Of a DNA stretch of 53,093 nt, positions 16,422 through 25,450 are shown piece after piece. The first letter of the stretch is position 1. Every line of letters starts with the position of its first letter. The DNA comes from JAPLMW01 sp964619675 (GTDB lineage: Bacteria > Planctomycetota > Phycisphaerae > Sedimentisphaerales > UBA12454): assembly GCA_964619675.1 (NCBI GenBank), contig CAZUEO010000013.1, positions 1-53,093 of the forward strand. Reading direction: 5' to 3'. The notes beneath the pieces are model-generated. The model saw only the letters and a list, made by a program, of their open reading frames with translations, was not told where the DNA came from and did no database searches. A program made the position numbers and the translations under genes.

Positions 16422-16821
16422 AAAAGTTGAAGCTGAACTGGAAAACATAGAACAAATCCTGGCAGAACTAAATAATGCCAAAGGCCTTGCCGATTTATCA
16501 ACCGTTGAACTGGCGGGAACAGGGGCTTTTATTCATAACTTCTATAACGGCATTGAAAATATATTAAAACAAATCCTAATCAGCAAATATGGAAAACTTC
16601 CCGATGGTGCATCCTGGCACAGTGAACTGTTAAAAACGGCAGTAAAAAAAGAAATAATTTCCTCAAAAACAGCTAAAAATCTGAAAGATTATCTTGCTTT
16701 CCGCCACTTCTTCAGTCATGCGTATTCCTTCGACCTCGACAAAAATCTAATATTGCCGCTGATAAAAAAGGCTAATCCGGTTTACAAAAGCTTTCTTAAA
16801 GAAATAAAAAAAATCATCTGA
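16405..16821 (+). CDS. hepT: HEPN-domain toxin (HepT family)
   Basis: 138 residues, all helical. The RNase signature R-x4-H-x-Y is intact: R100, H105 and Y107 in FRHFFSHAY. In known systems this site cleaves RNA, and the Tyr is the residue AMPylated by MntA. Because both partners keep their active residues, the pair should be functional. It ends 4 bases before the convergent sigma factor gene. Confidence 0.9.
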   Translation: MAKLREKVEAELENIEQILAELNNAKGLADLSTVELAGTGAFIHNFYNGIENILKQILISKYGKLPDGASWHSELLKTAVKKEIISSKTAKNLKDYLAFRHFFSHAYSFDLDKNLILPLIKKANPVYKSFLKEIKKII

Positions 16822-16825
16822 ATTT

Positions 16826-18508
16826 CTATCCTGTCAAAAGCTCAAATTCTTCGGGGCTGAGGGTCTGCCTTAACTTGCCGAGTGCAACGAGTTCTATCTG
16901 GCGAACGCGCTCTTTGCTTATGCCGAGCTCATCGCCGATTTGCTTTAGTGTTTTAAATTTCTTTTTCACGAGCGTGCCTGTCAGGCCGAAATGGTAGCGA
17001 ATAATGTGCTGCTCCCTTTCTGTAAGATTTTCCTCTATTATCTGCTCGAGACTGCTGCGGGCCATCTCAATCGCTTCAACGCCGACAGACCTCGTCTTCA
17101 AATGCTCGGATACAGACATCTTCTCTAAATCGCCTCTTTCCGCACCAGCCGGCCCTGCCGGCTGAAAATGTGCAAACTGGCGGGCGATTACCCACGAGGC
17201 ATAAGTGCTGAATCGAAAGCCTTTCGTATAATCAAACTTTTCCACCGCTCTCATAAGAGCCATATTGCCTTCGCTGATAAGGTCTGCAAGATTCGTACCT
17301 GATGCGTGCCTGCCTGCAACGCGGATGACGAGTTTTAGATTAGCTTCTATTATCAGATTCTTTATCCGCTCTGCCTGATTCAAATACTGCTCGGCCCGGC
17401 CGGCGGCATCGGCACAGGGCCGCGTCAGGCTCAACTGCTTGACGCAGCCTGCAGCGAGGTATTTCAGGAAATTATACCTGCGGAAAAGCTCGCTCTCCTG
17501 CTGGCGATTAAGGGCGGGAATCTTCTTAATCGCATCGACAAATTCCTGCCAGTTTTTGTCGGGCCCGGCTTGGCTTTCGGATAAAAGCCCCTTCGGCGTT
17601 CTCCGCACGCCAACAGGAACTGACAAAATTCCGGCCTGTGCATCCGGCTGCTTAAACTCATCGCTCATAATATAATCAATATGCGTCGCCAGCAGCTTTC
17701 TTATTCTTCTCCTGTTTATTATCCTGTATATCGTACTGGCGCTTTTGCTGAATTTGGCTGCAATCTGCTCAATCGAGGCGCCGGACTCATACATATTATA
17801 TATCAACGAAGTCTCTTTCGAGCCCAGCAGGGTATGAGAACTTTTGAATATCTGTTTTTTGTGCCTTTTTTCATAGTCGATAACAATCAGCCTGACGGTT
17901 TCAACGGCCTTTTTGAAATGAGCAGCCGTTTTTTTTATTGCCGCCGTCCTGCTCAAACCGCCGGCTGAACCTAACTGTTGTACCATTTCAATAACGGCTT
18001 GTCTGGTCGCGCCGCCAGTTGTGCTGAACTTTGAGGCTTTTTTCACAAGCTCTGAATTTTTGCCGACAAACTCCTCGACAGCAGAAGATGAAAAACCGAT
18101 AGCAGGCGCACCTGCACTAAAAATGTATCTCCTGCACAGCAGGCCCCTCTTACGCCAGCGTTCAATCGTCCGTTTCGAAACGTTAAATTTTTTCGCAAGG
18201 TCATCTATTGAATAAACCATCTCGCTCTGCTGACCGGCCTGCAACTTCAGCCTTGCACTTGCGCGCAGGCCATAAACCGGCAAATCCCGCAAAAGCTGCG
18301 AGCCGGCAATTATTTCTGTCTTTGCCCGGCCTTTTGGTCGGTATCCTGTAATTTTAAAACAGACAAATTCAAAGGGGTAATCCTGATTTGACGACACTAT
18401 TTTGTATAACTCCTCTGCTGCTGCAAGCTGCTTTAATTGCTGGGCCCTCGGCACAAAGCTTGTCTCCATAAAGAGTTGCGAAAGTAGCTGGTTTTTGATT
18501 TTCTGCAT
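16826..18508 (-). CDS. large sigma-70 family factor with N-terminal HTH extension
   Basis: 560 residues. The C-terminal half is a group 2/3-like sigma: region 2 (DLISEGNMALMRAVEKFDYTK, then FSTYASWVIARQ) and region 4 near the C-terminus (LKQIGDELGISKERVRQIE). The N-terminal 300 residues are unusual. A MerR/HTH_17-like motif (YSIDDLAKKFNVSKRTIERW) lies at about 98-118. A second HTH (ASIEQIAAKFSKSASTIYRI) lies at about 245-265. Similar long sigma factors are, in my recollection, typical of planctomycetes. It probably recruits RNA polymerase to a special promoter set, with the HTH domains adding DNA contacts. No anti-sigma gene is adjacent. Confidence 0.88.
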   Translation of the reverse strand: MQKIKNQLLSQLFMETSFVPRAQQLKQLAAAEELYKIVSSNQDYPFEFVCFKITGYRPKGRAKTEIIAGSQLLRDLPVYGLRASARLKLQAGQQSEMVYSIDDLAKKFNVSKRTIERWRKRGLLCRRYIFSAGAPAIGFSSSAVEEFVGKNSELVKKASKFSTTGGATRQAVIEMVQQLGSAGGLSRTAAIKKTAAHFKKAVETVRLIVIDYEKRHKKQIFKSSHTLLGSKETSLIYNMYESGASIEQIAAKFSKSASTIYRIINRRRIRKLLATHIDYIMSDEFKQPDAQAGILSVPVGVRRTPKGLLSESQAGPDKNWQEFVDAIKKIPALNRQQESELFRRYNFLKYLAAGCVKQLSLTRPCADAAGRAEQYLNQAERIKNLIIEANLKLVIRVAGRHASGTNLADLISEGNMALMRAVEKFDYTKGFRFSTYASWVIARQFAHFQPAGPAGAERGDLEKMSVSEHLKTRSVGVEAIEMARSSLEQIIEENLTEREQHIIRYHFGLTGTLVKKKFKTLKQIGDELGISKERVRQIELVALGKLRQTLSPEEFELLTG

Positions 18509-18522
18509 ATATCTATGTTGTA

Positions 18523-18550
18523 TTTATACGAGAAAATCGTGAAAAGTCAA
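18523..18550 (-). promoter_or_regulatory. promoter of the large sigma factor gene
   Basis: On the minus strand TTGACT (18550-18545) and TATAAA (18528-18523) are 16 bases apart. The start would be near 18516, only 8 bases before the ATG at 18508, and there is no Shine-Dalgarno sequence. Confidence 0.5.
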
Positions 18551-18595
18551 GGCTATTTATCATCAAACCAGGTGTCAAATCAAAAGGTTATCAAA

Positions 18596-18620
18596 GAAAA
18601 ACCCGCCGTGAAACGGCGGG
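18596..18620 (-). terminator. intrinsic terminator of the corrinoid protein gene
   Basis: CCCGCCG (18602-18608) and CGGCGGG (18614-18620) form a stem with loop TGAAA. On the minus strand the stem is followed by five T. A second hairpin (AACCCTGCC/GGCAGGGTT, 18639-18663) lies between it and the stop codon. Confidence 0.8.
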
Positions 18621-18671
18621 CTAAATATTTTATGGACGAACCCTGCCAAAGTATCGGCAGGGTTAACCAAT

Positions 18672-19301
18672 TTATTTTTCGATAAGCGATTTAGCAAGGT
18701 CAACGGCTGATGCGGCATCTGGTGCGTAGCCATCGGCGCCAATCCTGTCAGCAAAGGTCTGCGTTATTGGCGCTCCGCCAATCATAGTCTTTGCGGCAAT
18801 GCCCGCGTCTTTGAGTGCCTTGATTGTCTTTTCCATCGCAGGCATTGTAGTAGTAATAAGCGCGCTTAAGCCGATAACTTTCGCTTCGGTCTCCTTTGCC
18901 TTTTCGACAAATTTAGCGGCCGGCACGTCAATTCCCAAATCAACGACGTCAAAGCCCGCGCCTTTTAGCATCATAATCACAAGGTTCTTGCCGATATCGT
19001 GCAGGTCGCCCTGAACGGTGCCGATAGCCGCCTTTCCAACGGGCTCAACGCCTGCCTCGACGAGCTTCGGCTCTAAAATTTCCATAGCCGATTTCATCGC
19101 ACGAGCGGCTATAAGGACCTCAGGGATATAAACCTCGTTATTTTTGAACCTGCCGCCGATTATGTTCATACCCGCAATAAGACCTTCATTGAGAATCGCT
19201 TCAGGAGAAAGACCTTCGCTGATAGCCGCTTTGGTCAGCTCAATTGCCTTTGCCTGGTCACCGGCGATAACAGCTTCGCTTAACGCCTTCATATCCGCCA
19301 T
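18672..19301 (-). CDS. corrinoid (B12-binding) methyltransferase partner protein
   Basis: 209 residues from the ATG at 19301, preferred because AAGGA lies upstream; a TTG nine codons earlier is possible. The N-terminal 85 residues are the helical cap domain (LSPEAILNEGLIAGMNIIGGRFKN). The C-terminal Rossmann part has DLHDIGKN, whose His is the lower cobalt ligand, plus the GLSALITTT and GGAPIT loops. Proteins of this MtaC/MtbC/MttC class carry a methyl group between a substrate methyltransferase and a folate or CoM methyltransferase. Neither partner is next to it, so the substrate is unknown. Confidence 0.9.
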   Translation of the reverse strand: MADMKALSEAVIAGDQAKAIELTKAAISEGLSPEAILNEGLIAGMNIIGGRFKNNEVYIPEVLIAARAMKSAMEILEPKLVEAGVEPVGKAAIGTVQGDLHDIGKNLVIMMLKGAGFDVVDLGIDVPAAKFVEKAKETEAKVIGLSALITTTMPAMEKTIKALKDAGIAAKTMIGGAPITQTFADRIGADGYAPDAASAVDLAKSLIEK

Positions 19302-19540
19302 AACCCTGTCCTTTACCTTAAAAGACAATAAACCATAATTTTCCGACTTTACAAACAGGCCAGTATTAAACCGTTTTCAAACAAATTATCAAGAGAGAAG
19401 TCTGAAAATGGGTAAAAACTCTGGTACAGCAGCAAAATAATGACAAAAAAAAGCCCCTGCTTTATAGCCAATTCGATGCAATTTATGGAAAATTGAGTTA
19501 CGATACCAACCCGACAAAGCGAGCGATAACAAGGGTTAAA

Positions 19541-21637
19541 ATGAGCGATTACATAGTACTCGTCAAACAGGTGCCGGACGTTACCCAGATAACCGACAAT
19601 GCATTCGACCCCGATACCGGTACGCTCATACGCACAAGACTGGCAAGCGTAATCAACGAGCTTGATACGCACGCACTTGGTATCGCAGACAAAATGAACC
19701 GGCTCGGCAAAACGAAAGGCAAGATAGTCGCCCTGACTATGGGCCCGCCCATGGCAGAAGAGGTTCTGCGATACAGCCTGGCAAGATGCGGTGATGCGGC
19801 GGTACTTTTAACCGACAAGGCGTTAGGCGGAGCCGATACGTGCGCGACGGCAAATCCGCTCGCATGCGCCATTCGAAAAATTGTCAAAGACATACTCGGC
19901 GACAGTAATGATTATTATATCGTAACCGGTATGCAATCGGTTGACGGCGATACCGCACAGGTACCTGCTCAGATTGCAGAAGAACTCAACGTACCCTGCA
20001 TCGCTTACGTAACCGATGTCGAGTATAAAAATGAGAAATTCGAGTTCACAAAAATTATCAGCGGCGGAAGCCAGGTAGTAACAACACGCTCTGTGCCGGC
20101 GGTTGTTACCATTGCAAAATACGAATATCCATTATTTGCAACCTTCGCAGATACACGAAAAGCAAACAGATTCAAGCTCACTCAATGGTCAGCAGACGAT
20201 ATCAAGGCAACGCATACAGGGATAGCCGGCTCAAAGACACGCGTTATCAGGGTTTTCCCGCCGGGCAAAACTACAAGAAAATGCCGACAGATAACCGAAC
20301 CGGCCCAGTTAGTAAAGGCAATTGCCGAAAGCCTGGCTGAAGGGCAAAAGCAAACTGAAAAAACCGAAGACAAAACCGACGCTTATATCCTGCCTGAAAA
20401 AAGAGCGAGCCTGTTTGAAAGAAACTTCGAAGGAACAAAAAAAGAAAGCGAAGATTATAAAATACTTACCGAAATCTTTAGGAAACTGGCAATTACCGGT
20501 TTTTCCGAAATTTCCAAGGAAGCAAAAGAAAAAATCATCGGCCTTGGAGGCGGGCGTTTTCATAAAAATGCCCTCGAAGATATGCTCGAAGGCTACAAAA
20601 TCACCCTGCCCTGTTATAAGGGCGAGGTTATGGTCGTTGCGGAACTCGACGGCGGAAAAATTCATCCTGCGACGTTCGAGCTTATCGGCAAGGCCCGAGA
20701 GCTTGCAGACTGGCTGGAGACAAAAGTGGGCGTGACAATCGCAGGCAGTCATATCCAAAAGTTTTGCAAGGAACTCATTGCGGGCGGCGCCGATGTGATT
20801 TACACAATTGAGCATCCTTTGCTCGGCGAATTTGACCCCGCCGTTTATAAAAAGGCGATTAGCGATACCATCAGACAGTACCGGCCGCAGATTGTGCTGT
20901 TTGCGGCGACGCCGACAGGGAGAATGCTTGCGCCAATGATAGCTTACAGACTTGGATGCGGACTGACCGCTGACTGCACAGGACTGGAAATAAAAGACAG
21001 CTCCAGAAAAGGACAAATCGGAATACTGATGCAGACCCGGCCCGCCCTGGGCGGCAACGTTATGGCAACCATAAGCACAAAAGATTCAAAATGCCAGATG
21101 GCAACTGCAAGGCCGGGCGTTATGAAAAAACTGCCGCAGGACAAGACGAGAAAAGGCGAAATTATCGAACAGACACCGCAATTAAGCGAAGCAGATTTAA
21201 GCCTGAACATCATAAAAATGGAAAAGGCAGCCGGCAAAATCAATCTCGGCGCCGAGATAGTTGTCAGCGGCGGAAAAGGTATGCAGAGCAGAGATAACTA
21301 TGAAAAGCTGCTAAGCGGACTTACGACAGCGCTGGCGGAAAAATTCAGAAAAACCGCAGAACACGGCGCTTCAAGAGCCGCTGTCGAACAGGGCTTCGCA
21401 GACCGCGCTTGCCAGGTAGGACAGACCGGAACGTCTATCGGGCCGAAATTATATATCGCACTTGGAATATCCGGCGCGATACAGCATATGATAGGTGTCG
21501 CAAACAGCGAATGCATCGTAGCAATCAACAGCGACCCGAATGCGCCTATTCTCAAATACTGCGATTACTATATAATAGGAACAGTTGAAGATATCGTGCC
21601 AAAACTGGCCGATACTTTGACAAAGGATTCAACGTGA
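19541..21637 (+). CDS. electron transfer flavoprotein, fused beta-alpha subunits
   Basis: 698 residues from the ATG at 19541, after AAGGG. Residues 1 to about 260 are ETF beta (IVLVKQVPDVTQI, then DGDTAQVPAQIAEEL). After a charged linker of about 60 residues the ETF alpha half begins. It ends with the FAD-binding domain (GASRAAVEQGFADRACQVGQ, then KLYIALGISGAIQHMIG and AINSDPNAPIL). In most bacteria the two subunits are separate genes, beta first; here they are one chain in the same order. It takes electrons from dehydrogenases and passes them to the ETF-QO homologue, whose gene overlaps its end. Confidence 0.93.
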   Translation: MSDYIVLVKQVPDVTQITDNAFDPDTGTLIRTRLASVINELDTHALGIADKMNRLGKTKGKIVALTMGPPMAEEVLRYSLARCGDAAVLLTDKALGGADTCATANPLACAIRKIVKDILGDSNDYYIVTGMQSVDGDTAQVPAQIAEELNVPCIAYVTDVEYKNEKFEFTKIISGGSQVVTTRSVPAVVTIAKYEYPLFATFADTRKANRFKLTQWSADDIKATHTGIAGSKTRVIRVFPPGKTTRKCRQITEPAQLVKAIAESLAEGQKQTEKTEDKTDAYILPEKRASLFERNFEGTKKESEDYKILTEIFRKLAITGFSEISKEAKEKIIGLGGGRFHKNALEDMLEGYKITLPCYKGEVMVVAELDGGKIHPATFELIGKARELADWLETKVGVTIAGSHIQKFCKELIAGGADVIYTIEHPLLGEFDPAVYKKAISDTIRQYRPQIVLFAATPTGRMLAPMIAYRLGCGLTADCTGLEIKDSSRKGQIGILMQTRPALGGNVMATISTKDSKCQMATARPGVMKKLPQDKTRKGEIIEQTPQLSEADLSLNIIKMEKAAGKINLGAEIVVSGGKGMQSRDNYEKLLSGLTTALAEKFRKTAEHGASRAAVEQGFADRACQVGQTGTSIGPKLYIALGISGAIQHMIGVANSECIVAINSDPNAPILKYCDYYIIGTVEDIVPKLADTLTKDST

Positions 21638-23301
21638 GCCAAACCAGTCAAAATTTTGCTTCGGTACTTATCGTCGGCGCAGGGCCGGCGGGACTGGCTG
21701 CCGCAATTACACTTAAAAATCGGCAACCGCAAACTGAAATCTGCGTAATCGACAAGGCCGCTGAGCCGGGAAACCACAATCTCTCAGGCGCTGCGCTCGA
21801 AAAAGACTGCCTTGACATGCTCCTGAATCCAGTCGATAAGGACTGGAAAAACTCCCAGCAGGCAAAGGATGTGCTGGCATATCAGGTCGATAAAGACAAC
21901 ATCTTGTTTATGGCAGGCAGAAATTTTGCATTCAACTTTTCCTTTTCAATGAAAATCTTTAAAGCCCTTAAAATGAATATGGCTCAAATGAGCCATACGG
22001 GTGATTATATCGTATCCATAAGCAAACTGACGAAATGGCTCTGCCAGACGGCAAAAAGTCTCGGGGTAGAAGTAATAGGCGGTTTTGCCGCCGAGGATAT
22101 TATTTACGATGAACAAAAAAACTCAGGCTTAGGCGTAAAGCTCGTCGACCAGGGGCTTGATAAAGAAGGACGCAAACAACCCAACTACGTTGCAGGCGAA
22201 ATAATCAATGCCGATGTGATTATGCTCGCCGAGGGCTGCGACGGCCTTGTAACCGAGAAATTCATACAAAAGGCAGGTCTGATACGGCAGGCAAATCAGC
22301 TTTATTCACTCGGCGTAAAGGAAATTATCAGGGTAAGCGATGAGCAGTTCAAAAAATATACTACCGGCCGGGCGGTCCACGCGATGGGCTATCCTCTGTG
22401 GACACCCGGGATTGGGCCGGGGATGTTTGGCGGTGGTGTGATGTACCCAGTGGCCGATTGTACAATCGCGGTTGGGATTATTGCAGGGCTGGACTGGAAA
22501 TACTGCGATTTCAATCCGCAGGACGCCCTGACAAATTTTAAAAATCACAGATTCGTAAAAAAATTCATCGAAGGCGGAACAGTCATCGAGGCCGGGGCAA
22601 AAATGATACCCGAAGGCGGTTACTTCGCACTGCCAAAATACCCAAAGACAAGCGCCGTCGGAAGAGCCAACGTCCTTATCCTCGGCGACAGCGCGGGACT
22701 TGTAAATATGCTCAAGATTAAGGGCCTGCACAACGCGATAAAATCCGGCATCGCAGCAGGTGCGGCAATTACAGAATGCACAAACAACCTTGGCGCCGCA
22801 GCGTCAAAATATACGGAACTGCTGAATATGCTCGGCGTAATGGAAGAAATGAAAACGGCGGCAAAATTTAGACAAACAGTCGCAAAACTGGGGCCGCTGC
22901 TGGGAATGCCGCTGTCTATGCTGGCAAGCAGGCTGCCGAAATTCAAAATTGAAGAAGATTACAAAATCCTGACGGGCAAAAAATACAAATACAAACCGTC
23001 AAAAAATTACGACAAGGACACCTTTACCGCGATGGCAGCAACTGAACATCGTGAAGAGCAGCCCAGCCATCTGACCATAATCAATACAAACATCTGCGCA
23101 CAGAAATGCACGCCGAGATTTAACTCACCCTGCATTACCTTCTGCCCGGCAGGCGTCTATGAAACGGTAAAGGGGCAGGTAAAACCTGCAAATTCGTCAA
23201 ACTGCCTGCACTGCAAGACCTGCCAGAGAAAATGCCCGTTCGATAATATCCGCTGGACAGCGCCCGAAGGCAGCGGCGGACCAAGATACAGGAATATGTA
23301 A
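21634..23301 (+). CDS. ETF:quinone oxidoreductase-like flavoprotein (FixC-FixX type)
   Basis: 555 residues, GTG start overlapping the ETF stop by 4 bases (GTGA). The N-terminal FAD motif is VGAGPAGLAAAITL. The C-terminus has the ferredoxin-like [4Fe-4S] domain, with CLHCKTCQRKCPF and ending NIRWTAPEGSGGPRYRNM, the hallmark of ETF-QO. It oxidises reduced ETF and delivers electrons to the membrane quinone pool. The tight overlap implies a dedicated ETF/ETF-QO module. The donor dehydrogenase is not in the window. Confidence 0.93.
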   Translation: MSQTSQNFASVLIVGAGPAGLAAAITLKNRQPQTEICVIDKAAEPGNHNLSGAALEKDCLDMLLNPVDKDWKNSQQAKDVLAYQVDKDNILFMAGRNFAFNFSFSMKIFKALKMNMAQMSHTGDYIVSISKLTKWLCQTAKSLGVEVIGGFAAEDIIYDEQKNSGLGVKLVDQGLDKEGRKQPNYVAGEIINADVIMLAEGCDGLVTEKFIQKAGLIRQANQLYSLGVKEIIRVSDEQFKKYTTGRAVHAMGYPLWTPGIGPGMFGGGVMYPVADCTIAVGIIAGLDWKYCDFNPQDALTNFKNHRFVKKFIEGGTVIEAGAKMIPEGGYFALPKYPKTSAVGRANVLILGDSAGLVNMLKIKGLHNAIKSGIAAGAAITECTNNLGAAASKYTELLNMLGVMEEMKTAAKFRQTVAKLGPLLGMPLSMLASRLPKFKIEEDYKILTGKKYKYKPSKNYDKDTFTAMAATEHREEQPSHLTIINTNICAQKCTPRFNSPCITFCPAGVYETVKGQVKPANSSNCLHCKTCQRKCPFDNIRWTAPEGSGGPRYRNM

Positions 23302-23302
23302 T

Positions 23303-23363
23303 TTGCGTTAAACGGTTACGACGCTCGTTTCGTTTATCGTCAAACGGCTTACGTAAAACGCAA
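23303..23363. terminator. imperfect inverted repeat between convergent genes
   Basis: TTGCGTT (23303-23309) and AACGCAA (23357-23363) bracket further complementary pieces (AAACG, GACG with CGTC). It sits between the converging ETF-QO and PFK stops and may end both transcripts, although no strong T-run follows. Confidence 0.4.
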
Positions 23364-23367
23364 TCCT

Positions 23368-24564
23368 TCAGCCGAGATAGGCGGTCTTTGGCAAACCGCC
23401 GGTTAAAGGCAAAGCGTAATCTATAAAGGCATCCGTCACGCCGTTGCCTTCTTTGTTAATAAATTCATCAGGCATTGATTTTGTCTTTTCAGCAACGTTA
23501 GCAAGCTCAGTCCTGAAAATCTCGACCGCATAATTTTTGCCTGTGCCGGTTCGTCTTATTGCGACAGAGCCATTGAGTTCTTTGACGGCATACTGAACGG
23601 CGTGCCGGCCGCACCAGCGAGCTTCACGAGCATCAACTTCGGATTGCAGCCCTGCAAAACTTCTCTGCAGATAACCAAACGTATCCGCACGAACCCGTTT
23701 GACCTTAAATTTTGCCTTTATTCGCATTGCCAGGTAATCCGCCAGTGCACCAGTGCCCGAAAGCTGGACATTGCCGTGACTGTCACGTTCACCTGTCTTT
23801 GTAATTTTCTGTGCCCAGGTTATGCCGTCAGTATCGCTGATGCCTTCGCTTACTGCCATAACACATCTGCCGAGTTTTTTATAAACAGTCTCCACATTGG
23901 AAAGAATTTGTTCCATCGAGACAGGCTTTTCAGGAAAATAAAGCAAATGCGGCCCGTCATCATCTCTTTGTTTACCGAGGGCGGCGGCGGCGGTTAGAAA
24001 ACCTGCGTGTCTGCCCATAATACAATCGACCTTTATTCCCGGCAGCGCCCTGTTGTCGAGGTCATCGCCCATAACGGCGCAGGCAACGAATTTTGCCGCT
24101 GTGCCGTAGCCGGGACAATGGTCTGTAACAAGCAAATCATTATCAATTGTCTTTGGAATATGAAAAGCCCGCAACTCGAAGCCTGCCTGCTGAGCCATAT
24201 TGTTTATGATAAAGCAGGTATTGGCTGAATCATTGCCGCCGATATAAAAGAAATAACGGATGTCGTGTTTTTTAAATACGTCGAGAATTTTTTTGCAGTA
24301 TTCATCATCCGGCTTGTCCCTGCTTGAGCCGAGCGCAGATGAGGGACTTGCGGCAATGGTTTCGAGGGTCTCGGCGCCAATTTTATAAAGGTCAACAAAA
24401 TCTTCTTTAACAATGCCGCTTACAGCGTGGATAGCACCGTAGAGATTTTTAATCTCTGGCTGTTTCTTCGCTTCTTCAATCACGCCGACCAGTGATGCGT
24501 TAATAACGCCGGTCGGGCCGCCCGACTGGCTTACAACTGCATTTGCCTGGGGTGCACCTGCCAT
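23368..24564 (-). CDS. pfp: 6-phosphofructokinase, pyrophosphate-dependent type
   Basis: 398 residues. It phosphorylates fructose 6-phosphate in glycolysis. GGND at 109-112 and PKTIDND at 137-143 have the Asp residues that mark PPi-dependent enzymes (ATP enzymes have GGDGS-type and TIDGD). MGRHAGFL supports the same fold. PPi-PFK is reversible and is common in anaerobes and planctomycetes. AAAGG lies before the ATG. It is divergent from the DUF362 gene. Confidence 0.9.
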   Translation of the reverse strand: MAGAPQANAVVSQSGGPTGVINASLVGVIEEAKKQPEIKNLYGAIHAVSGIVKEDFVDLYKIGAETLETIAASPSSALGSSRDKPDDEYCKKILDVFKKHDIRYFFYIGGNDSANTCFIINNMAQQAGFELRAFHIPKTIDNDLLVTDHCPGYGTAAKFVACAVMGDDLDNRALPGIKVDCIMGRHAGFLTAAAALGKQRDDDGPHLLYFPEKPVSMEQILSNVETVYKKLGRCVMAVSEGISDTDGITWAQKITKTGERDSHGNVQLSGTGALADYLAMRIKAKFKVKRVRADTFGYLQRSFAGLQSEVDAREARWCGRHAVQYAVKELNGSVAIRRTGTGKNYAVEIFRTELANVAEKTKSMPDEFINKEGNGVTDAFIDYALPLTGGLPKTAYLG

Positions 24565-24650
24565 TATTTAACCTTTCAATTAATTGTTTGTGGAGGAGTT
24601 ATTATACAAGGGGTTTACTTAAATTCAACCATCGTTTAGTATAACTATTT

Positions 24651-25442
24651 ATGAGCGATGTTGCAGTCGTTGAATTCAAAAATTACCCGCAAAGCGTCAC
24701 TGCGGCACTTGAGCTTGCAGGGGCCGAGGCAATCCTGCCTAAAAGCGGCACAATAATACTAAAACCAAATTTAACCAACTCATCGCCGCCGCCGGTTACG
24801 ACATCCGTTAAAATGGTCGAGGCCGTTTATAACTACTGCATTAAACACACAAAGGCAAAAATCATCATCGGCGAAGGCTGCGGCAAGGGAAAAACACCCG
24901 ATATATTTAAAAAACTTGGATATACCGCTCTGGCTGAAAAACACAAAATCGAGCTTGTCGATTTCAACGAGGCCGATGCCGTTTTGCTTGAAAATAAAAA
25001 AGCCCTGCAGTTAAAACAGCTTTACCTGCCAAAAATAGCCCTCGATGCGTTTATAATTTCCATACCGGTCCTGAAAGACCACAGCTTTACAGATACAACA
25101 GTCGCAATGAAAAATATGTTCGGTCTTGCGCCGGGAAAATATTATAAAGGCGGATGGAACAAGTCAAAACTGCACAATCCGTCAACAGACAAATCAGTTG
25201 TGGATATTTGTACCTATAAAAAACCTTCTCTTTGCATCGTTGACGCATCGGTGGCGCTGGCGGGAATGCACCTTGCAGGGACAAAAAAGAAAATCGGCAA
25301 AATCATCGCCAGCAGTGATTGTGTCGCGGTCGATTCAGTTGCAAGCGCAATGCTCGGCCATAAACCAGAGAGCCTCGAATATCTTGTTATGGCAGACGGC
25401 TTGCTGGGAGATATGAAAAATATCAATATAATAAGAGATTAA
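24651..25442 (+). CDS. DUF362 domain protein
   Basis: 263 residues. ILKPNLTNSSPP near residue 38, IIGEGCGKG, and IISIPVLKDHSFTDTTVAMKNMFG near 140-165 are the conserved DUF362 blocks. The family's function is unsettled; some members carry ferredoxin domains, but this one has none. A TATAAC at 24640-24645 lies only 5 bases before the ATG and no ribosome site is seen, so the message may be leaderless. It converges on the transporter gene with an 8-base gap. Confidence 0.85.
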   Translation: MSDVAVVEFKNYPQSVTAALELAGAEAILPKSGTIILKPNLTNSSPPPVTTSVKMVEAVYNYCIKHTKAKIIIGEGCGKGKTPDIFKKLGYTALAEKHKIELVDFNEADAVLLENKKALQLKQLYLPKIALDAFIISIPVLKDHSFTDTTVAMKNMFGLAPGKYYKGGWNKSKLHNPSTDKSVVDICTYKKPSLCIVDASVALAGMHLAGTKKKIGKIIASSDCVAVDSVASAMLGHKPESLEYLVMADGLLGDMKNINIIRD

Positions 25443-25450
25443 GACCTGAC

